A stretch of 64,000 nt of DNA from Clonostachys chloroleuca. Taxonomy: Eukaryota; Ascomycota; Sordariomycetes; Hypocreales; Bionectriaceae. Of this stretch, positions 1-10,950 are shown piece by piece. Position 1 is the stretch's first letter. The number at the start of each line of letters is the position of its first letter. The stretch lies in NCBI GenBank assembly GCA_037952775.1, contig JBANAY010000004.1:3224001-3288000 (forward strand), written 5' to 3'. The notes below the pieces were generated by a model. It did no database searches. It saw nothing but the letters and a program-made list of their open reading frames with translations, and was not told the DNA's origin. A program made the position numbers and the translations under genes.

Positions 1-212
1 GCACAGAATGCGCCGAAAACCACTAGCCATGCTAGCAGGCCACCTTCGGGGTAGGTTTGCTGGTCAGAGTCAATAGATGGAGAAGAGAGGGGAGACTCAT
101 TGAATTCTTTAGGAGAACCCTCGCTGAGTTTCACTTTCGTCCCAAGCTGGATGAGAATGTTCTGGCGGTTGTTTGGGCAGGTTTCATCTGCAGGGTCATG
201 TACAGGTTCCAT
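1..212 (-). CDS. MFS monocarboxylate-type transporter, N-terminal part (cut by window edge)
   Basis: An open frame runs on the minus strand from an ATG at 212 off the left edge, giving about 70 residues. The first 57 or so are hydrophilic and acidic (cytosolic tail). They are followed by PEGGLLAWLVVFGAF, which matches the P-(D/E)-G-G-x-x-A-W-x-V-V motif at the start of TM1 in fungal monocarboxylate permease-like (MCT, SLC16-type) MFS carriers. Those carriers move monocarboxylates or related small molecules across a membrane; the substrate here cannot be told. The remaining 11 or so TM segments lie outside the window. The call rests on one diagnostic motif plus its position after a short polar N-terminus, so the family is likely but the gene is only glimpsed. 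Confidence 0.7.
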   Translation of the reverse strand, partial: MEPVHDPADETCPNNRQNILIQLGTKVKLSEGSPKEFNESPLSSPSIDSDQQTYPEGGLLAWLVVFGAFC

Positions 213-598
213 CACAAAACCCTGTTCGAGTATCTCACGGAGATATTAACTGATACAATCTAGTTTCCTATCCCATTAGGATTTGGATTGCGAATAAGGT
301 ACATTGTATGAGAGAAGATTCTCGGAGGGGAGAGAATGAAGCGGCGCAAACTAGGAATATTTTGGCGAGCTTATATAATTGGATGTGAATCACTGATTGA
401 GACCTCCTACAATCATGTAACAATAGCCTGGTCGAAACACCGATATTTTGAGACGTGTCAGGAGGACAGGTCTAAGACCTCGAGTATGTTTGCTCAGGGT
501 CTCAGTCTTGTGGACAGTCGTCTCAATATTCAACGAAAAGTGAATGGCATTTGACTGTCACTTCGGAAGTAGTAAGTGAGAGAGCTATGCAGCTGCTG

Positions 599-630
599 AA
601 AAAAAAAAAAAAAAAGGGGGGGGGGGGGGG
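599..630. repeat. Homopolymer junction A17 then G15
   Basis: An uninterrupted run of A switches directly to a run of G, followed by TGGGG. This is a simple low-complexity tract. Length polymorphism or an assembly artefact is possible. It has no coding role. Confidence 0.9.
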
Positions 631-791
631 TGGGGATTCCCAAACACCAAGAATTTAACAACTTGACACTATACCCAGTATTACAACACATTAACCGTCA
701 CTCCGGAAGAGCTTCTGTTACATGAACACGAGTGCAGTGAAGAAATAACCTGGCAGGTAGTTTGATGTTCTAACATTGAACAACAAATATG

Positions 792-839
792 AGTTCACAA
801 ACAATAATGAATATAAGTTCGCACACAATAATGAACGTT
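792..839. repeat. Two-copy 24-bp tandem repeat
   Basis: Unit 1 is 792-815 and unit 2 is 816-839. Both contain AGTTC-(A/G)-CA and ACAATAATGAA, with differences at a few positions only. The pair lies 33 bp beyond the 3' end of the NmrA-like coding region and could be in its 3' UTR. Confidence 0.8.
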
Positions 840-872
840 TAAATATGACTTCAGATAACCAACACTTCCAAT

Positions 873-2142
873 CTACTGTCCCTTCCAGAGTCCCTGGAGA
901 ATTTCATCCGTCTTAGCAAATTCATAGTCGGGGAAAATTTTATTCCATTCGTCTGAAACATCCCAGACACCACGGCTGATGGCTCTCAGGACCCCAATCG
1001 CTGCCACCTTGGAGAATGCATCGATCTGGTCTGGAGGAGTTGAAGGGAGATCCAGGCGGGTGTAGTTCTCCGTTTTCAGCAAGCCAGCATCTAGATCTTC
1101 TGACTTCAGCCATTCCTTAGTAAACGGCGTTCCTGTGGACATGGAGTCAGTGTTCGTTCAGAGAGAGGCAATGATCAATCGAGCAGGAAGGGATGAGAAC
1201 TCACCTCGAACCTTCTCACCAATCTCCACAAGCTCTTGTAGAGTGTGTCGGTTGCCTTGGATGCCCCCAACCTTGGGCCATTCACCTTCATACTCCACGG
1301 CACGGGCCACCACATTGGCAATGTCCTTTGTGGTCGTAAAGGTCATGTGGGCATCCAGAGAGCCCTCTTCAAGCAGTGCGTGCCGCTTCTCGATATTGAT
1401 GGTGAGAGGAATAGTAGTGATATGCTTAGAGATACTGTGAGGGTGCGCAAGATAGTTCAAGAATCCTCCCGGCTGGAACCTGCAAAATTCAATCACCTTG
1501 TCACTGTCAGCATTTATACGGTGGTCGTGTTACCGAAACGTTGCCAGGCTAGACACCTACCTTCTTATCCTTGTTGATGGATTCCAGGTAATTCTTCACC
1601 TCAAGCTTCCCAGCATACCAAGACAACGTGTCAGGGAAGCTTTCTAGTTTCACTCCACTGTATCGGGTCAGTGAACAATCTACAGAGCAGATGTACAGAG
1701 GTCATACCTAGACCACTCTGATGGTGCAAAGCGGCTCACCCCAGCCTTGATGGAAGCATCAATGAGTCTTTTCTGTGACTCGTTTCCTGGATCCAAGTGG
1801 ACAGCAACGAAGCACAACACTGTGTGGACGCCGGTGAGAATTTTAACCAGCTCAGCCTCATCCTGGAAGTCTGTCTGGACCCAGGTGACTCCCGGGAACT
1901 GTGGGAGGGTGCTGGGATCCTGTAGTTTCCGTGTCAATTTTTATACTTCTTGTTGCCGGTGTCAGACAGATTTACCTTGCGGACCAGCCCAATAATCTCG
2001 TGCTTTCCTGTGGCGACGAGGGAGTCGAGGATTTCCTTAGAGAGCTCTAGAATGAAGCAAGGTTAGATATCCATCCATTAGCGTTCGAATGACTCGGATC
2101 AAACTCACGGCTTGTCGCCGGAGCAAGAGCGATTTTGACCAT
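873..2142 (-). CDS. NmrA-like / isoflavone-reductase-like NAD(P)-binding protein
   Basis: Six exons on the minus strand: 2142-2109, 2046-1976, 1919-1708, 1657-1561, 1496-1205, 1132-873. They join in frame to about 321 residues. Five introns are GT..AG; the intron before 1496 uses a less usual AAG acceptor, so that join is the least certain. The product is an atypical short-chain dehydrogenase of the NmrA/PCBER type: an N-terminal Rossmann fold (MVKIALAPATSQ), then GVHTVLCFVA, then SRFAPSEWSR, the F(A/V)PSE(W/F) motif of this family, and FQPGGFLNYLA. The usual GxxGxxG loop reads A-P-A-T-S-Q, so the dinucleotide site lacks its glycines. A redox-sensor or reductase role is possible; the substrate is unknown. 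It is divergent from the bZIP gene across 433 bp. Confidence 0.85.
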
Positions 2143-2575
2143 ATTTGCGGTAGTGGTTGTTGTAGGCGTTACTGTTTTATCAATGTTATCAAACTGCGTT
2201 GAACTGTTCAGGGTGATGAATGGCAGACCATGGTCGATAATGAATATCCTTCTTATACTATCAGTATTGCCGTCAGTTATAAATCAACATGTCGCTTTGT
2301 AATCTTGAATTAGAAAGCCAAAAGTTCAGCTCAACTCGAGTTGCTCATATCACGTAACTGGGTGCAGCTCTTCGTGGGTTGGCTCGAGTCCGGCGGTTAC
2401 GTGACTGCCGGCGGAATAATGGCACCGGCCGTCCCACTAAAACCTCCAGCATTCGCTCACTCGCCCGGGGCAATTGCCTGCTCACTCTTCTTTCTCATCA
2501 GCTAACATCACGTAACATCACATACCATCACCTCAATTGCCATTTCAGAGACTTGTACTGCCGCAGGGGCGCAAA
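2143..2575. promoter_or_regulatory. Shared divergent upstream region of the NmrA-like and bZIP genes
   Basis: A 433-bp stretch between two divergent start codons. No open frame of note. Tandem CATCACGTAACATCACATACCATCACC-like elements appear just upstream of the bZIP start, around 2508-2533. No clear TATA box is seen. Co-regulation of the two genes is an inference from the layout only. Confidence 0.5.
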
Positions 2576-3651
2576 ATGGGAAGCGCAGAGGCTGAACTTG
2601 AGGTACCGATCTAATCCCCCTTGTTCATTTACTCCGTCCCACTGACCCGGTTCATCTCCAGCGCCGCCGAGAACGTGGCCGGCGAGCGCAAGCCGCATTC
2701 CGCCAACGCAAAGCCAAGCTGTCCAATGAACTGGAGGAGCGGAATCTCCAGTTGATACAGGGCATCGAAAGGCTGGTCAGCGTCGCCACGGGCGAAGAGC
2801 GCCCCGAGGTCCTCGCCGCGATCAATTACCTCGCTGACGCAGCCGGACTTGACACCAAAGTGCCCCTTCGGCACCAGCAACAGACCCCAACAGACTCAGA
2901 GAAGGACGAATCGAGCCATTCAGAAATCCTTAAAGAAGATGTCGTTTTCGACCTTGCGACGAGGGGCACGGTACAGAACCGGTACCAGGAGATCGCCTCC
3001 CCGTCCACCCCCAGCCGTCTGGACTGCGGCATGTGGGTTGATCCCGCCCACTACATGAGAGTATCCCTCCCGCCAGAAGACATCATACCCTACATAGGCT
3101 CCGGCGCAGACACCTTTGCCGGCCGCCTCTTCTGGTCGGTCATGGAGCACAGCCAGAGCGGGTGCACCGGACGCCACGTCCACCCGCGGCTGTCGGATCT
3201 AATGTCAAAGGCGGTGGACCACTGCAAGGTCACGCAGGAAGTCAACCTGAGCTTCGTCAAGGCCATGGCGCAGGCAAGACTCGAGTTCAAGAACACGGGG
3301 TCCATCAGCCCGAAAAATGCAGCCGCAGGCGAACCCGACCTCGGTATGGTCATTTGCGAGCGGATAAAAAGGGACTACCTGGAGAGAGGCAAGAATCCAG
3401 ACGTGTGGCTGCCCAGTGTGGCCATTGAAGCGCATCTGAGACGAAGAATCGACGACCCTGCCGCGTTCCGACTTTTAGAAGACGCTGCGAGGGGTGAGGG
3501 TGATCCTACCCTACGTACCTTACTCGAGAACATTCAATGCAGGCTCTTTGATAACACGATATGTTTTGGCGATGGGCCAAGGTGGCATGTCGATGTGGTG
3601 GACTGTTTGTTTCTTGAATGGATGGAGAGGACATCAGGGTTGAGGTTTTGA
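2576..3651 (+). CDS. bZIP transcription factor with C-terminal DUF3425-like region
   Basis: Two exons, 2576-2602 and 2662-3651, joined across a 59-nt intron (GTACCG..CCAG), giving about 338 residues. The first exon encodes only MGSAEAELE. The second opens directly with the basic region RRRERGRRAQAAFRQRKAK (residues about 10-28). It carries the R-x-A-Q-x-x-F-R-x-R signature of AP-1/Yap-like fungal bZIPs and runs into a short leucine zipper. The C-terminal two thirds, including LERGKNPDVWLPS and the Trp/Cys-rich end near residues 300-335, look like the DUF3425 domain often paired with such bZIPs in Pezizomycotina. It is expected to bind DNA as a nuclear dimer. Its divergence from the NmrA-like gene suggests possible joint control. 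Confident on family; target genes unknown. Confidence 0.88.
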
Positions 3652-3782
3652 AGTCCAATGCCAAATCATGAAAACAAAAATTGTATGTATATCATTCCTT
3701 TTGGTAGCCCGTTTCTATAGTATCCCAAATCTATACACCACGATCACCCGTACCCGACCGGGTGGTTTTCCCATTTTACCCT

Positions 3783-5421
3783 TTAATTTTTCCGCTTGAT
3801 CAAGAAGTCCCTCAGAACAAAAACAACACAAATCATCATTCCCGTAGCAGCAAGCCCAACTCCCATCCAGAGGCCTCCCCGGTATCCTCTCAGCTTTTCT
3901 TCCGGCGTCGAGGCCGTTCCGTGGACATGAACCTCAACGGTACCAGCGAATCCCACACCCAGCGCGATGCCGTAGTTGACGACCGTGTTGACCAGACTCG
4001 CGCCAACGCCTTGGTGGTGTTTTGCGACAATGTTGGATAGAATCAGCGTGGCCGCGGGGAAACTCATATCCATACCAAATGGCATCACCAGGATCCCAAA
4101 GAAGATCTGACCCCAGTATATCTGGTCAGTGGGCGCCGTGACGGTGAGAATAACGCCAACCGTAAATGCTGTGAGAGCCATGGTCATAACCACTGACGGT
4201 CGGACCTGCCAGGGTCCAAGTAATTTGCCCGTCACAACTGCAGCCAGGGCGCCGACAATGGTGACGGGGGACATCCACCCGACAGTCAGAAGCGGCGAAA
4301 GACCGCGAATGTCCTGGAGAATCTGGACAAGGTACAGCGTCCAGATACCAAAGGTGGCCCAGCCACAGACCAGAGCGGCCAGCACAAACGCCGTGTCAAC
4401 TGTGACGGCATCGAATGGAAGCAGCGGCTGGGGACTCAGTCGGAACTCGATGTAACCGAAGACCGCGAAGAGCACAAGACCAAGGATGAGGGGCACAAGC
4501 GCGGTGGGTGTGACCCAGCCGCTGATTGGTGCCTGGGTCCACGCGAAGTTGAAGAGAATAAGCGCGGCGACTCCAATGACGGCTCCTGGCAGGTCCAGCG
4601 AGACCACCCAGTCTTTCCATCCGGTGGGGAGCGAGTGCTTGCGTGGGATCTCAGGAAGGGCGAAATGGCCGAGAACCACGAGGACCAAGAGCCAGATGGC
4701 TAGAACCCACTGGGCCCAGGGCCACCAGACGAGGTTCAGCAGAGACCCGAACAAGCCTCCAAAGATACCTCCGATGGGGGCGACTGCTCCGAAGAAGGCG
4801 AAGACCATGGCTTTACGGTGGCCGGGCGGATAGGATGCACCGAAGATGGCAACACCATTGGGCAGGGTGATGGCGGGCCCGATTCCCTGGAAAACGCGGG
4901 CGATTACGGCCAGTTTGTAGTTCGAGTATACGCTCAAGCCCGCTACCATCGACCAGACGGAGAACCAGCCAAATCCGATGAGGAGCATTCGCTTGTAGCC
5001 AAAGACGTCTCCCAGCCGGCCAGAGAACAGGATGAAGGTTCCAATGGTGAGGGAGAAGCCAGCTACCAACCACGCCAGGCTGGGCGGGTCCTCGACCCCA
5101 AAGCTGCTGCCGATTTCGCGGAGCAAGACCAGCGTTGCCAGAAATGCGGACTCTGAACCCGGGGCAAGTGGTGCCAAGGTTAGACAAGTTCGATATTGGC
5201 AATGACGGACCGGGGTTTCACTTACGGGTTGTGAACTGGGCCATACAGACTACAAAGACCATGGCCGCCTCGCGCATGAGAGGGAGCCCATCTGCCACCC
5301 AGACAGATTCGACGTGGGAGATCTCCTGCCCGAGCACATGGTGGCCTTCCAGATCAGGGGAGTCCTGGCTGAATTCTGTGCCACTTGGAAGTGAATCAAC
5401 CGGTCTCTTTTCGTCGTCCAT
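3783..5421 (-). CDS. MFS transporter, 14-TMS DHA2-like
   Basis: Two exons on the minus strand, 5421-5226 and 5152-3783, joined across a 73-nt intron (GTAAGT..TTCAG), giving about 521 residues. A polar N-terminal tail of about 45 residues precedes TM1 (MVFVVCMAQFTTQ). Further on come SGRLGDVFGYKRMLLIGF, the MFS motif A region between TM2 and TM3, RVFQGIGPAITLPNG (motif B/C region), and about 14 hydrophobic segments ending in a basic tail. This is the layout of fungal DHA2-type exporters and the related YOR378W/Amf1-like group. The substrate is not decidable from sequence. It is convergent with the bZIP gene, with 131 bp between stop codons. The start was chosen as the ATG closest to the family N-terminus; an in-frame upstream extension to 5580 exists but looks non-coding. 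Confidence 0.9.
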
Positions 5422-6428
5422 AGCGTGATGTGTGGATATTGGGGAACTCGTATGCTGTGGATGGAGATGCGAGATCAGGAGAACAGAACGGCTGTCTGTC
5501 TCCCGCCTCGGAGGTGGATATACGGATCGTTTTGAAGGGCGAGTCTTAGATCCGATCTGCCGTGCACTCGCGCGCCGCATCTGCTTTGGCGTGCTGGGGC
5601 AGGCATGCTTACAGCAGGTGGCCGCGAAATTAGGCCCATCCCACTCGTCCCCGAAACGGCTCCTTAGTAATTAAACAAGGGAAGGAAGTCTTTCTCTCTG
5701 CCACTGGATTATAGAGCGGGAGAGGTGAAACGAAACAGATGCGCACTTCAGCATGCTGCCGCTTATCTGCATCGCTGTGCATGGCGCCAAACCGCATGTG
5801 CTGTGCCTGCTGTAGGGGTTGCAGACCCTGGAAACGCGGAAATAGGGGACTTGGCCGAATTCAAGCACCCATTGCATCATCACCCTTCCACTTGCTCCTT
5901 TTGCTTGCTCCGCCTGCTAATCACTAACAAAGAGGGATGCTGTTGCTGCGCTGCTACTGTAACGGTAGTTATCTTGTGACACGCACGTTTGTGTGAGACA
6001 ACTAGACTGATTCATCACTTTCATCAAAATCCCACCATGTACCGAGAGGCTTGCCAATGCTGGATTACGTGACCCTCGCGGCTCGCCATATGTTCGCGGC
6101 TCTAGTTCAGCACACTCGCGCCTCGTTCTTTTGGGGCAATTTTTCCCATGGGAGGGAATCCCCGCCGACACTTGCCTCCCGTAGCTGAGCAGATAGCAGA
6201 AATTGCCAACAGCCCTATGAGCGGTGTATTTTCATCCAGCTTTTTCGCATTGGAATGCGCGTTGTTTTAAATCCCTAGGCCACCAAACTTTGTGCATGCC
6301 ACACACTCAAACACTGTAGAGCTCATACAAACCCTCAACTAAAAAAAGGAAAAGGATCAGCCAAGTTTATGTTCACCGATTATAATCAGCATAAAGAGCA
6401 GCAAAAAGAGCAGCAAAAAGAAAACAAA
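5422..6428. other. Intergenic, upstream of the DHA2-like transporter
   Basis: About 1 kb with only short shadow-like open frames. It serves as promoter region for the minus-strand transporter and as 3' flank of the tRNA gene, which ends in a short A-rich and AAAAAG-repeat stretch near 6340-6425. On the tRNA strand this becomes T-rich and may act as the Pol III terminator. No other feature recognised. Confidence 0.5.
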
Positions 6429-6500
6429 CTCCGGTACTGGGAATCGAACCCAGGGCTGCTCGGTGAGAGCGAGCGATGTTAGCCACTACACCATACCGGA
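6429..6500 (-). tRNA. tRNA-Glu (anticodon CTC)
   Basis: A 72-nt cloverleaf is read on the minus strand. The 7-bp acceptor stem is TCCGGTA/TACCGGA with a G discriminator. The D arm follows GGTGTAGTGG (A box). The anticodon stem GCTCG/CGAGC encloses the loop CTCTCAC with anticodon CTC. The T arm contains GGTTCGATTCC (B box). There is no intron. CTC reads GAG, a preferred Glu codon in GC-rich fungal genes. The T-rich sequence after the 3' end on this strand fits Pol III termination. Confidence 0.95.
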
Positions 6501-6993
6501 CTGTGATGGAAGTGGCATTGGTTTCCATTATCATCAACCTCCAAACTGGCGGGTGGCGTTGGTCATGCCACAAGCAGCGCTAAGTCGATGCACAGGCAGC
6601 GCACCAACCGGCGTGATGTACTGGGCAGCCAATCAGCACCACCAACCGCTGCACCCAACACTAAAAATACTGGGGCCACCTGCCTCCGTGATGCAACGAT
6701 GCTGAGCTTCACGATTACTCTCCGTCTCTGGACGGTGCAGCAACACCTGCCGCCTGCTGGGCTTACGCAGCCGGCTGGCCATATATTATCTCTCGCCCAT
6801 TGTCGTTTCATGTTAGCATTACTCTCTTTCAATTGAAACGTTTATTCCCAGACCATTTCGTGTTTCGATCGCTGGCCGATCGACTAACCTTCGTTGCTTG
6901 CTTTTGACTACCACTTCCTATTCTCAAACATACACAAGACTGATTTCCTTTCTACTTACTACTACTTAATTAGGCAAAGCATTAGCCGTAAAA
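6501..6993. other. Intergenic, upstream of the AhpC/TSA-like gene
   Basis: A 493-bp gap between the tRNA and the start at 6994. An AT-rich leader (ACTACTTAATTAGGC, about 6960-6975) precedes the ATG. ATATATTATC near 6782 could be a core promoter element. Otherwise nothing recognised. Confidence 0.4.
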
Positions 6994-8159
6994 ATGCTGT
7001 CCGACATTGGCACGAGGCTCGCCACCAAGGTCACCACCAAGATCGCCCTGAAGAAAGCTGGTCTCTCCTCAAACAGCCTCGACTTCCTCGAAAAGAACAA
7101 CAACAAGTCCATCCTCAACTTCGAGACCAAGCGCTCCCGCCGGAAGCAGCTCGAGTTCTTCGACGAGAAGAAGCTATACAAGAAGGACAGGTTCGACTTC
7201 TCCCAGCAGAAGCTGAAGCTCTTCAACAAGCGCGAGACGAACGAAGATGAGTTCAACAGGAGGGAAAAGGCCGACGAGCGGTACCTGGTCCGAGACAAGG
7301 ACGGCCGCCTGAGGCAAGACTTCTCGGAGAAGAGACGCAGACAGCAGGAGAACCAGGCGATGCGGGAGCAGCAGAAGAAGCAGCAGGAGGAAGAGGAAGC
7401 GAAGGCCAAGCTGAAGAAGAAGCGAGGAAAGAAGACGCACCACTGGCTGGACGTGCCCTTGACCATGCAGCCATGGCTCACCGCACCAGCTTCTTACCAG
7501 ATTCGCCCGCTGCCGACCATCGGGGAACCGGCACCAAAGGATCCCATGCGGAAATTGAGACTCGGCGGAGGGAGGAAGACTCTCGTTGTGTTTCTGCGCT
7601 GTGTTGGCTGTGCCTGTAGGACCACCCTTCCTTTCCTTGCTCGGGGGATCTATATCACGAGAATGAGAGTAAACTAACATAATGATGTCTAGTCGCGAGG
7701 GAAACTTTCCAAAACCTTCGAGACCTCGCGAATCGAAGCGTCGGCACAATCCGCTGCGTGGCCGTCTCTCATTCCTCCAGAGAAGCAACTGAGAGGTGGA
7801 TAGACTTGATGGGAGGCCGATGGCTGGTCGACATTGTCATTGATGAGGATCGAGCTCTCTACTCCGCCTGGGGGCTCGGCCTCGGAGACTACATGTACAT
7901 GTTCCACCCTGCCGCTCAGGTGCAGAGCTGGAAACACAAGGGCTGGCTGGGCAGCAAGGTTGCCTCCACCATGTACAAGAGAGCCGCCGATTCCCGCTAC
8001 GACGACGAGAGCGACGAGGTCCTGGTCATGGGAAGCAAGTGGCAGGAGGCGGGAGTCTTCGCCGTAGACGGCACGGGCAAGGTCATCTGGGGTGTCAAAG
8101 CACAGCGGTCCGACGACACCATGGATTTGGAGATGGGGGCGCGTCTGTTGTGCGCCTAG
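6994..8159 (+). CDS. Basic/coiled-coil N-terminus fused to an AhpC/TSA-type thioredoxin-like domain
   Basis: Two exons, 6994-7615 and 7693-8159, joined across a 77-nt intron (GTAGG..CTAAC..CTAG), giving about 362 residues. Residues 1-155 are very rich in Lys, Arg, Glu and Gln, with a strong coiled coil (EQQKKQQEEEEAKAKLKKK); the first 25 or so form a basic amphipathic stretch. From about 160 a second part begins (MQPWLTAPASYQIRPLP). The splice creates FLRCVGCAFARETF, which corresponds to the FLRH-x-GCPFA peroxidatic region of fungal AhpC/TSA_2 proteins, followed by VAVSHSSREATERWI and DYMYMFHPAA. A peroxide-handling or thioredoxin-fold role is inferred. The N-terminal extension is not part of the usual family. 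It may be a true fusion, or a separate upstream gene read through in frame (a second start at 7465 is possible). Confidence 0.72.
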
Positions 8160-9961
8160 TTTGTCGGATTGCCATTCGTTTATTTTCTTTGTTCTTGAGC
8201 GATACATGTATACTTGATTAATTACGAGATCAGCAGCCACTGGCTGGTATGCTGCAGCTGGACTGGGTCTGATGAATATTACAAACGTTACGATTCAATA
8301 GAGATGCTATATCATGACATGCTTGAGAACTCTCACCGTGGTGCAACTCACAACACACCAACATCCACAAAGCAAAGCTCACATGAATTGCAAGGTCCAG
8401 TATATGACAAAGCCACCACCAAGACCAAGCATCTAATTCTTCAAGAACGATGTCCTTCCAATGCCACCTATGCTTTAAGCACGTGCGCCAGCGCCCGTAC
8501 ATGGGACCAAAGTCCTGGGCACGAAGGCTTGGCACGGAGGAAGAATGACATATACCACCAATTTGACCAATCCAGTAGTGTTCTTTTGGGCGTAGTGGAC
8601 TGACTGGTGGCGAACGGTGAGTCGTGTTCTGGAAGCGAAGGTCTGAAAATAACATCCAGGTAATTCTCATCGACCAACTCAATTGTGTCATGAAACAGTC
8701 AATTGCGGGTTACACTTCATTGCCTCTTTGTGAGCTTGACTGCTCTTGGCAATGAACGTGAACCCAATGCCTGCAGAATCCGACCCTGCCAGTCTTGTAG
8801 TCTATTCCAGCATGGGCTTTTTCAACGTAGAACTAGAGGGCACTCTTATACATACCGTACCTACACGCGCCGACGAAAGCCTGCGCATAACCCCGAACAA
8901 TGAGGGCATCTGTGCTGTAGCTGTTGTCATCAACGCGCTCGAAGCACATATGGGGCTGTACCCTTGAGGGACACGCCGCTCTCCACAGCGCCTAAAGCAT
9001 TTTGCTCCATGACAAGGGGCCTGGTAGCACCAACAGGGCATCTCGCCTTTCCTGCACGGGCCTGTACTGGCTCTGGGAGGCTTAAGTGTCAGGTCAATGA
9101 CAGAGGCTCTCGAGGTCACAAGCTCGTACCCGGAGGGGACAAGCCCAGAGATCATCCCTCTCTCCTATCTCCAGGTCTCGGGTGGATAATGGCGTTGAAA
9201 GCCAATGGAGTCATCGGCCGCCATGGTGCATGGAAAAATCGCTGGTGCATTATGGAAAGACAATTCTCAATATGAGAAGGGCGATGTTCTTGAGAAAATG
9301 CCAGCGAATTGTCTCTCATCCCCCGAGCCTGTTCAGCAACAGCCGGGACTTGTCGCTGAAAAGACACTGATCTAACCTACTCAACGAGGACTCTTCTCAA
9401 TGCCATCCAAACTTAATATCCCCTGCTAGTGGAAGACGCCTTAATTGCTTGAAATCCGGCAGCGTCGGGCAAAGTCTAAAACAAAGATTGGAAAAGCAAA
9501 CATACATTTATACCAATCCGACGTGGTGGTGGCCGCTCTTCAGACGCCCATGATCAGAGTGCCGTTCTAAGTATCACCCAAAGCGCAATGTTTTGCCCAA
9601 ACGGACCGATCTTGGGAGGGAAGATTAGCTATCGGGAAGATCTCCAGGGTCCAAATTCAAGTGAGGCACTACAGAATAACCTTTTCCCGAGATCTTATCT
9701 ACATCTTTAGCTTCCGATCGGCCAAGAATGCTAAACTGGCCCAGCTTCATGTCCCGGCATAATCCACTCTCAATCAAGAGAACAAGATCACTGTCTTGGC
9801 CAACTGGGCCGGGTGTGCAGGTATGTATCCAGGTGGGACGAAGGATAGGCCTCGTCTACTGCTAGCTAATGGTATTCGATGAAATGTTGTACGAAAGAGA
9901 ACCGGTGAATCCATTCTCGGACTCGCCTTATGCCTCGGTCCTCTCATTCCTCCTATTATAT
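8160..9961. other. Intergenic, no supported gene
   Basis: About 1.8 kb between the ends of the AhpC/TSA-like gene (plus) and the O-methyltransferase (minus), so mostly 3' flank for both. Several 60-150 codon frames exist on both strands (for example 8746-8967 plus and 8230-8691 minus). None shows a recognisable domain, a convincing splice pattern or consistent codon bias. Confidence 0.5.
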
Positions 9962-10950
9962 TTAAGTCTCTCGCCCGACACAGCGTGAAATCTCAACACC
10001 ATCCTATCAAGAAAAAGGGTTAGAAATGGGGCACAAGATGGAAGGGGGCACCGGATAGGAATGTCGTGTCTACTTACCGGAACCCCAGTAGGCTCATAGC
10101 TATGCACAATCTCACTCTTGTACACGAGATTCGGGTCGCCCACAATCTTCAGATCAAGCTGCTCCTCCCCTTCCCTCTTCAAGTACTGTTTCGCCGTCGT
10201 CTCCGGGAAGAAGCTCCCCGTGTCGATGGCCTCGTCCCCAGCCTGGCGCTTCTCCTCCACCGAGCTCCGGACGTACTTGAGGTAGGGTGGGTTGCCCGGC
10301 TTGATCACGTTGTCGGCCGCCAGGACAGAGCCGGGGCCGACCATCTTGAGCTGCTCGCAGAGCTTGAGGTCCACGACGTAGGCCGGTTTGTAGTGGTCTA
10401 AGAAGAGCAGGTCAATCTGCGACAGCTTGCCCTCGGCGTTCAATCTCCGGAGAGAGTCACCGCTGGCGCCGACAAAGACCTTGACGAGATCGCTCAGGCC
10501 GGCCAGGTCGACGAGGGAGCTGACCACGGCCGCAAACTCGGGATTGCGCTCAAGGCAGTAGTAGTGCTGACCTCCAGCCTTTCGCACAGCATCGGCGAAG
10601 AGAATGGCTGAATATCCTACATAGCCGCCCAGCTCAACCTTTGGGAGATGTGGTCAGTCTGAGGAAATAATTAGACAGGGCAATGTGTAGCGTACCATGA
10701 CTTTGGGCTTGACTTGGGCAATCAAGTCGGTCACAATCTTGCCCTTGTCCTCGCCCACATTCATGAGATATTTCTTTGTGCGGCCGTACTCATCAATGGC
10801 TGCGAGCACTCGCTGCGGGGAGCCGCGGATCTCACTGAGGTTTGGCCGTGAGTAGACGAAGTGGAGGAGCTCTATCTCACGCCCATCGTCGAAGAAAACA
10901 TCTTCCTGGGGCGCGTATGCCCGCTGGGAGTCAAAGGGTGTAGCCGCCAT
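9962..10950 (-). CDS. Class I (COMT-like) SAM-dependent O-methyltransferase
   Basis: Three exons on the minus strand, 10950-10696, 10638-10078 and 10003-9962, joined in frame across two GT..AG introns, giving about 285 residues. This is close to the usual length of fungal catechol-O-methyltransferases. SAM motif I is VELGGYVGYSA (about residues 86-96), formed across the first splice. The acidic residue after beta-2 is in YCLERNPEF. The metal-binding residues are D in LFLDHYKPAY and D-N in AADNVIKPGNP, matching the Asp, Asp-Asn set of Mg-dependent COMT. The C-terminus reads SYEPTGVP-DGVEISRC across the second splice, typical of COMT. It should methylate a vicinal diol or enediol oxygen. It is divergent from the sugar-phosphate cyclase at 12594, so a role in methylating desmethyl-4-deoxygadusol is plausible. 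General COMT activity is the alternative. Confidence 0.9.

Larger units (their letters stand above)
213..872. other. Intergenic, with an A17G15 homopolymer junction and a 24-bp tandem duplication
   Basis: No convincing gene. The stretch holds the upstream region of the left-edge transporter and the 3' flank of the NmrA-like gene. Seventeen A followed by fifteen G lie at 599-630. A 24-bp unit is repeated in tandem at 792-815 and 816-839 with a few substitutions. Short open frames on the plus strand (57-263, 336-554) show no recognisable domain. Confidence 0.6.
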
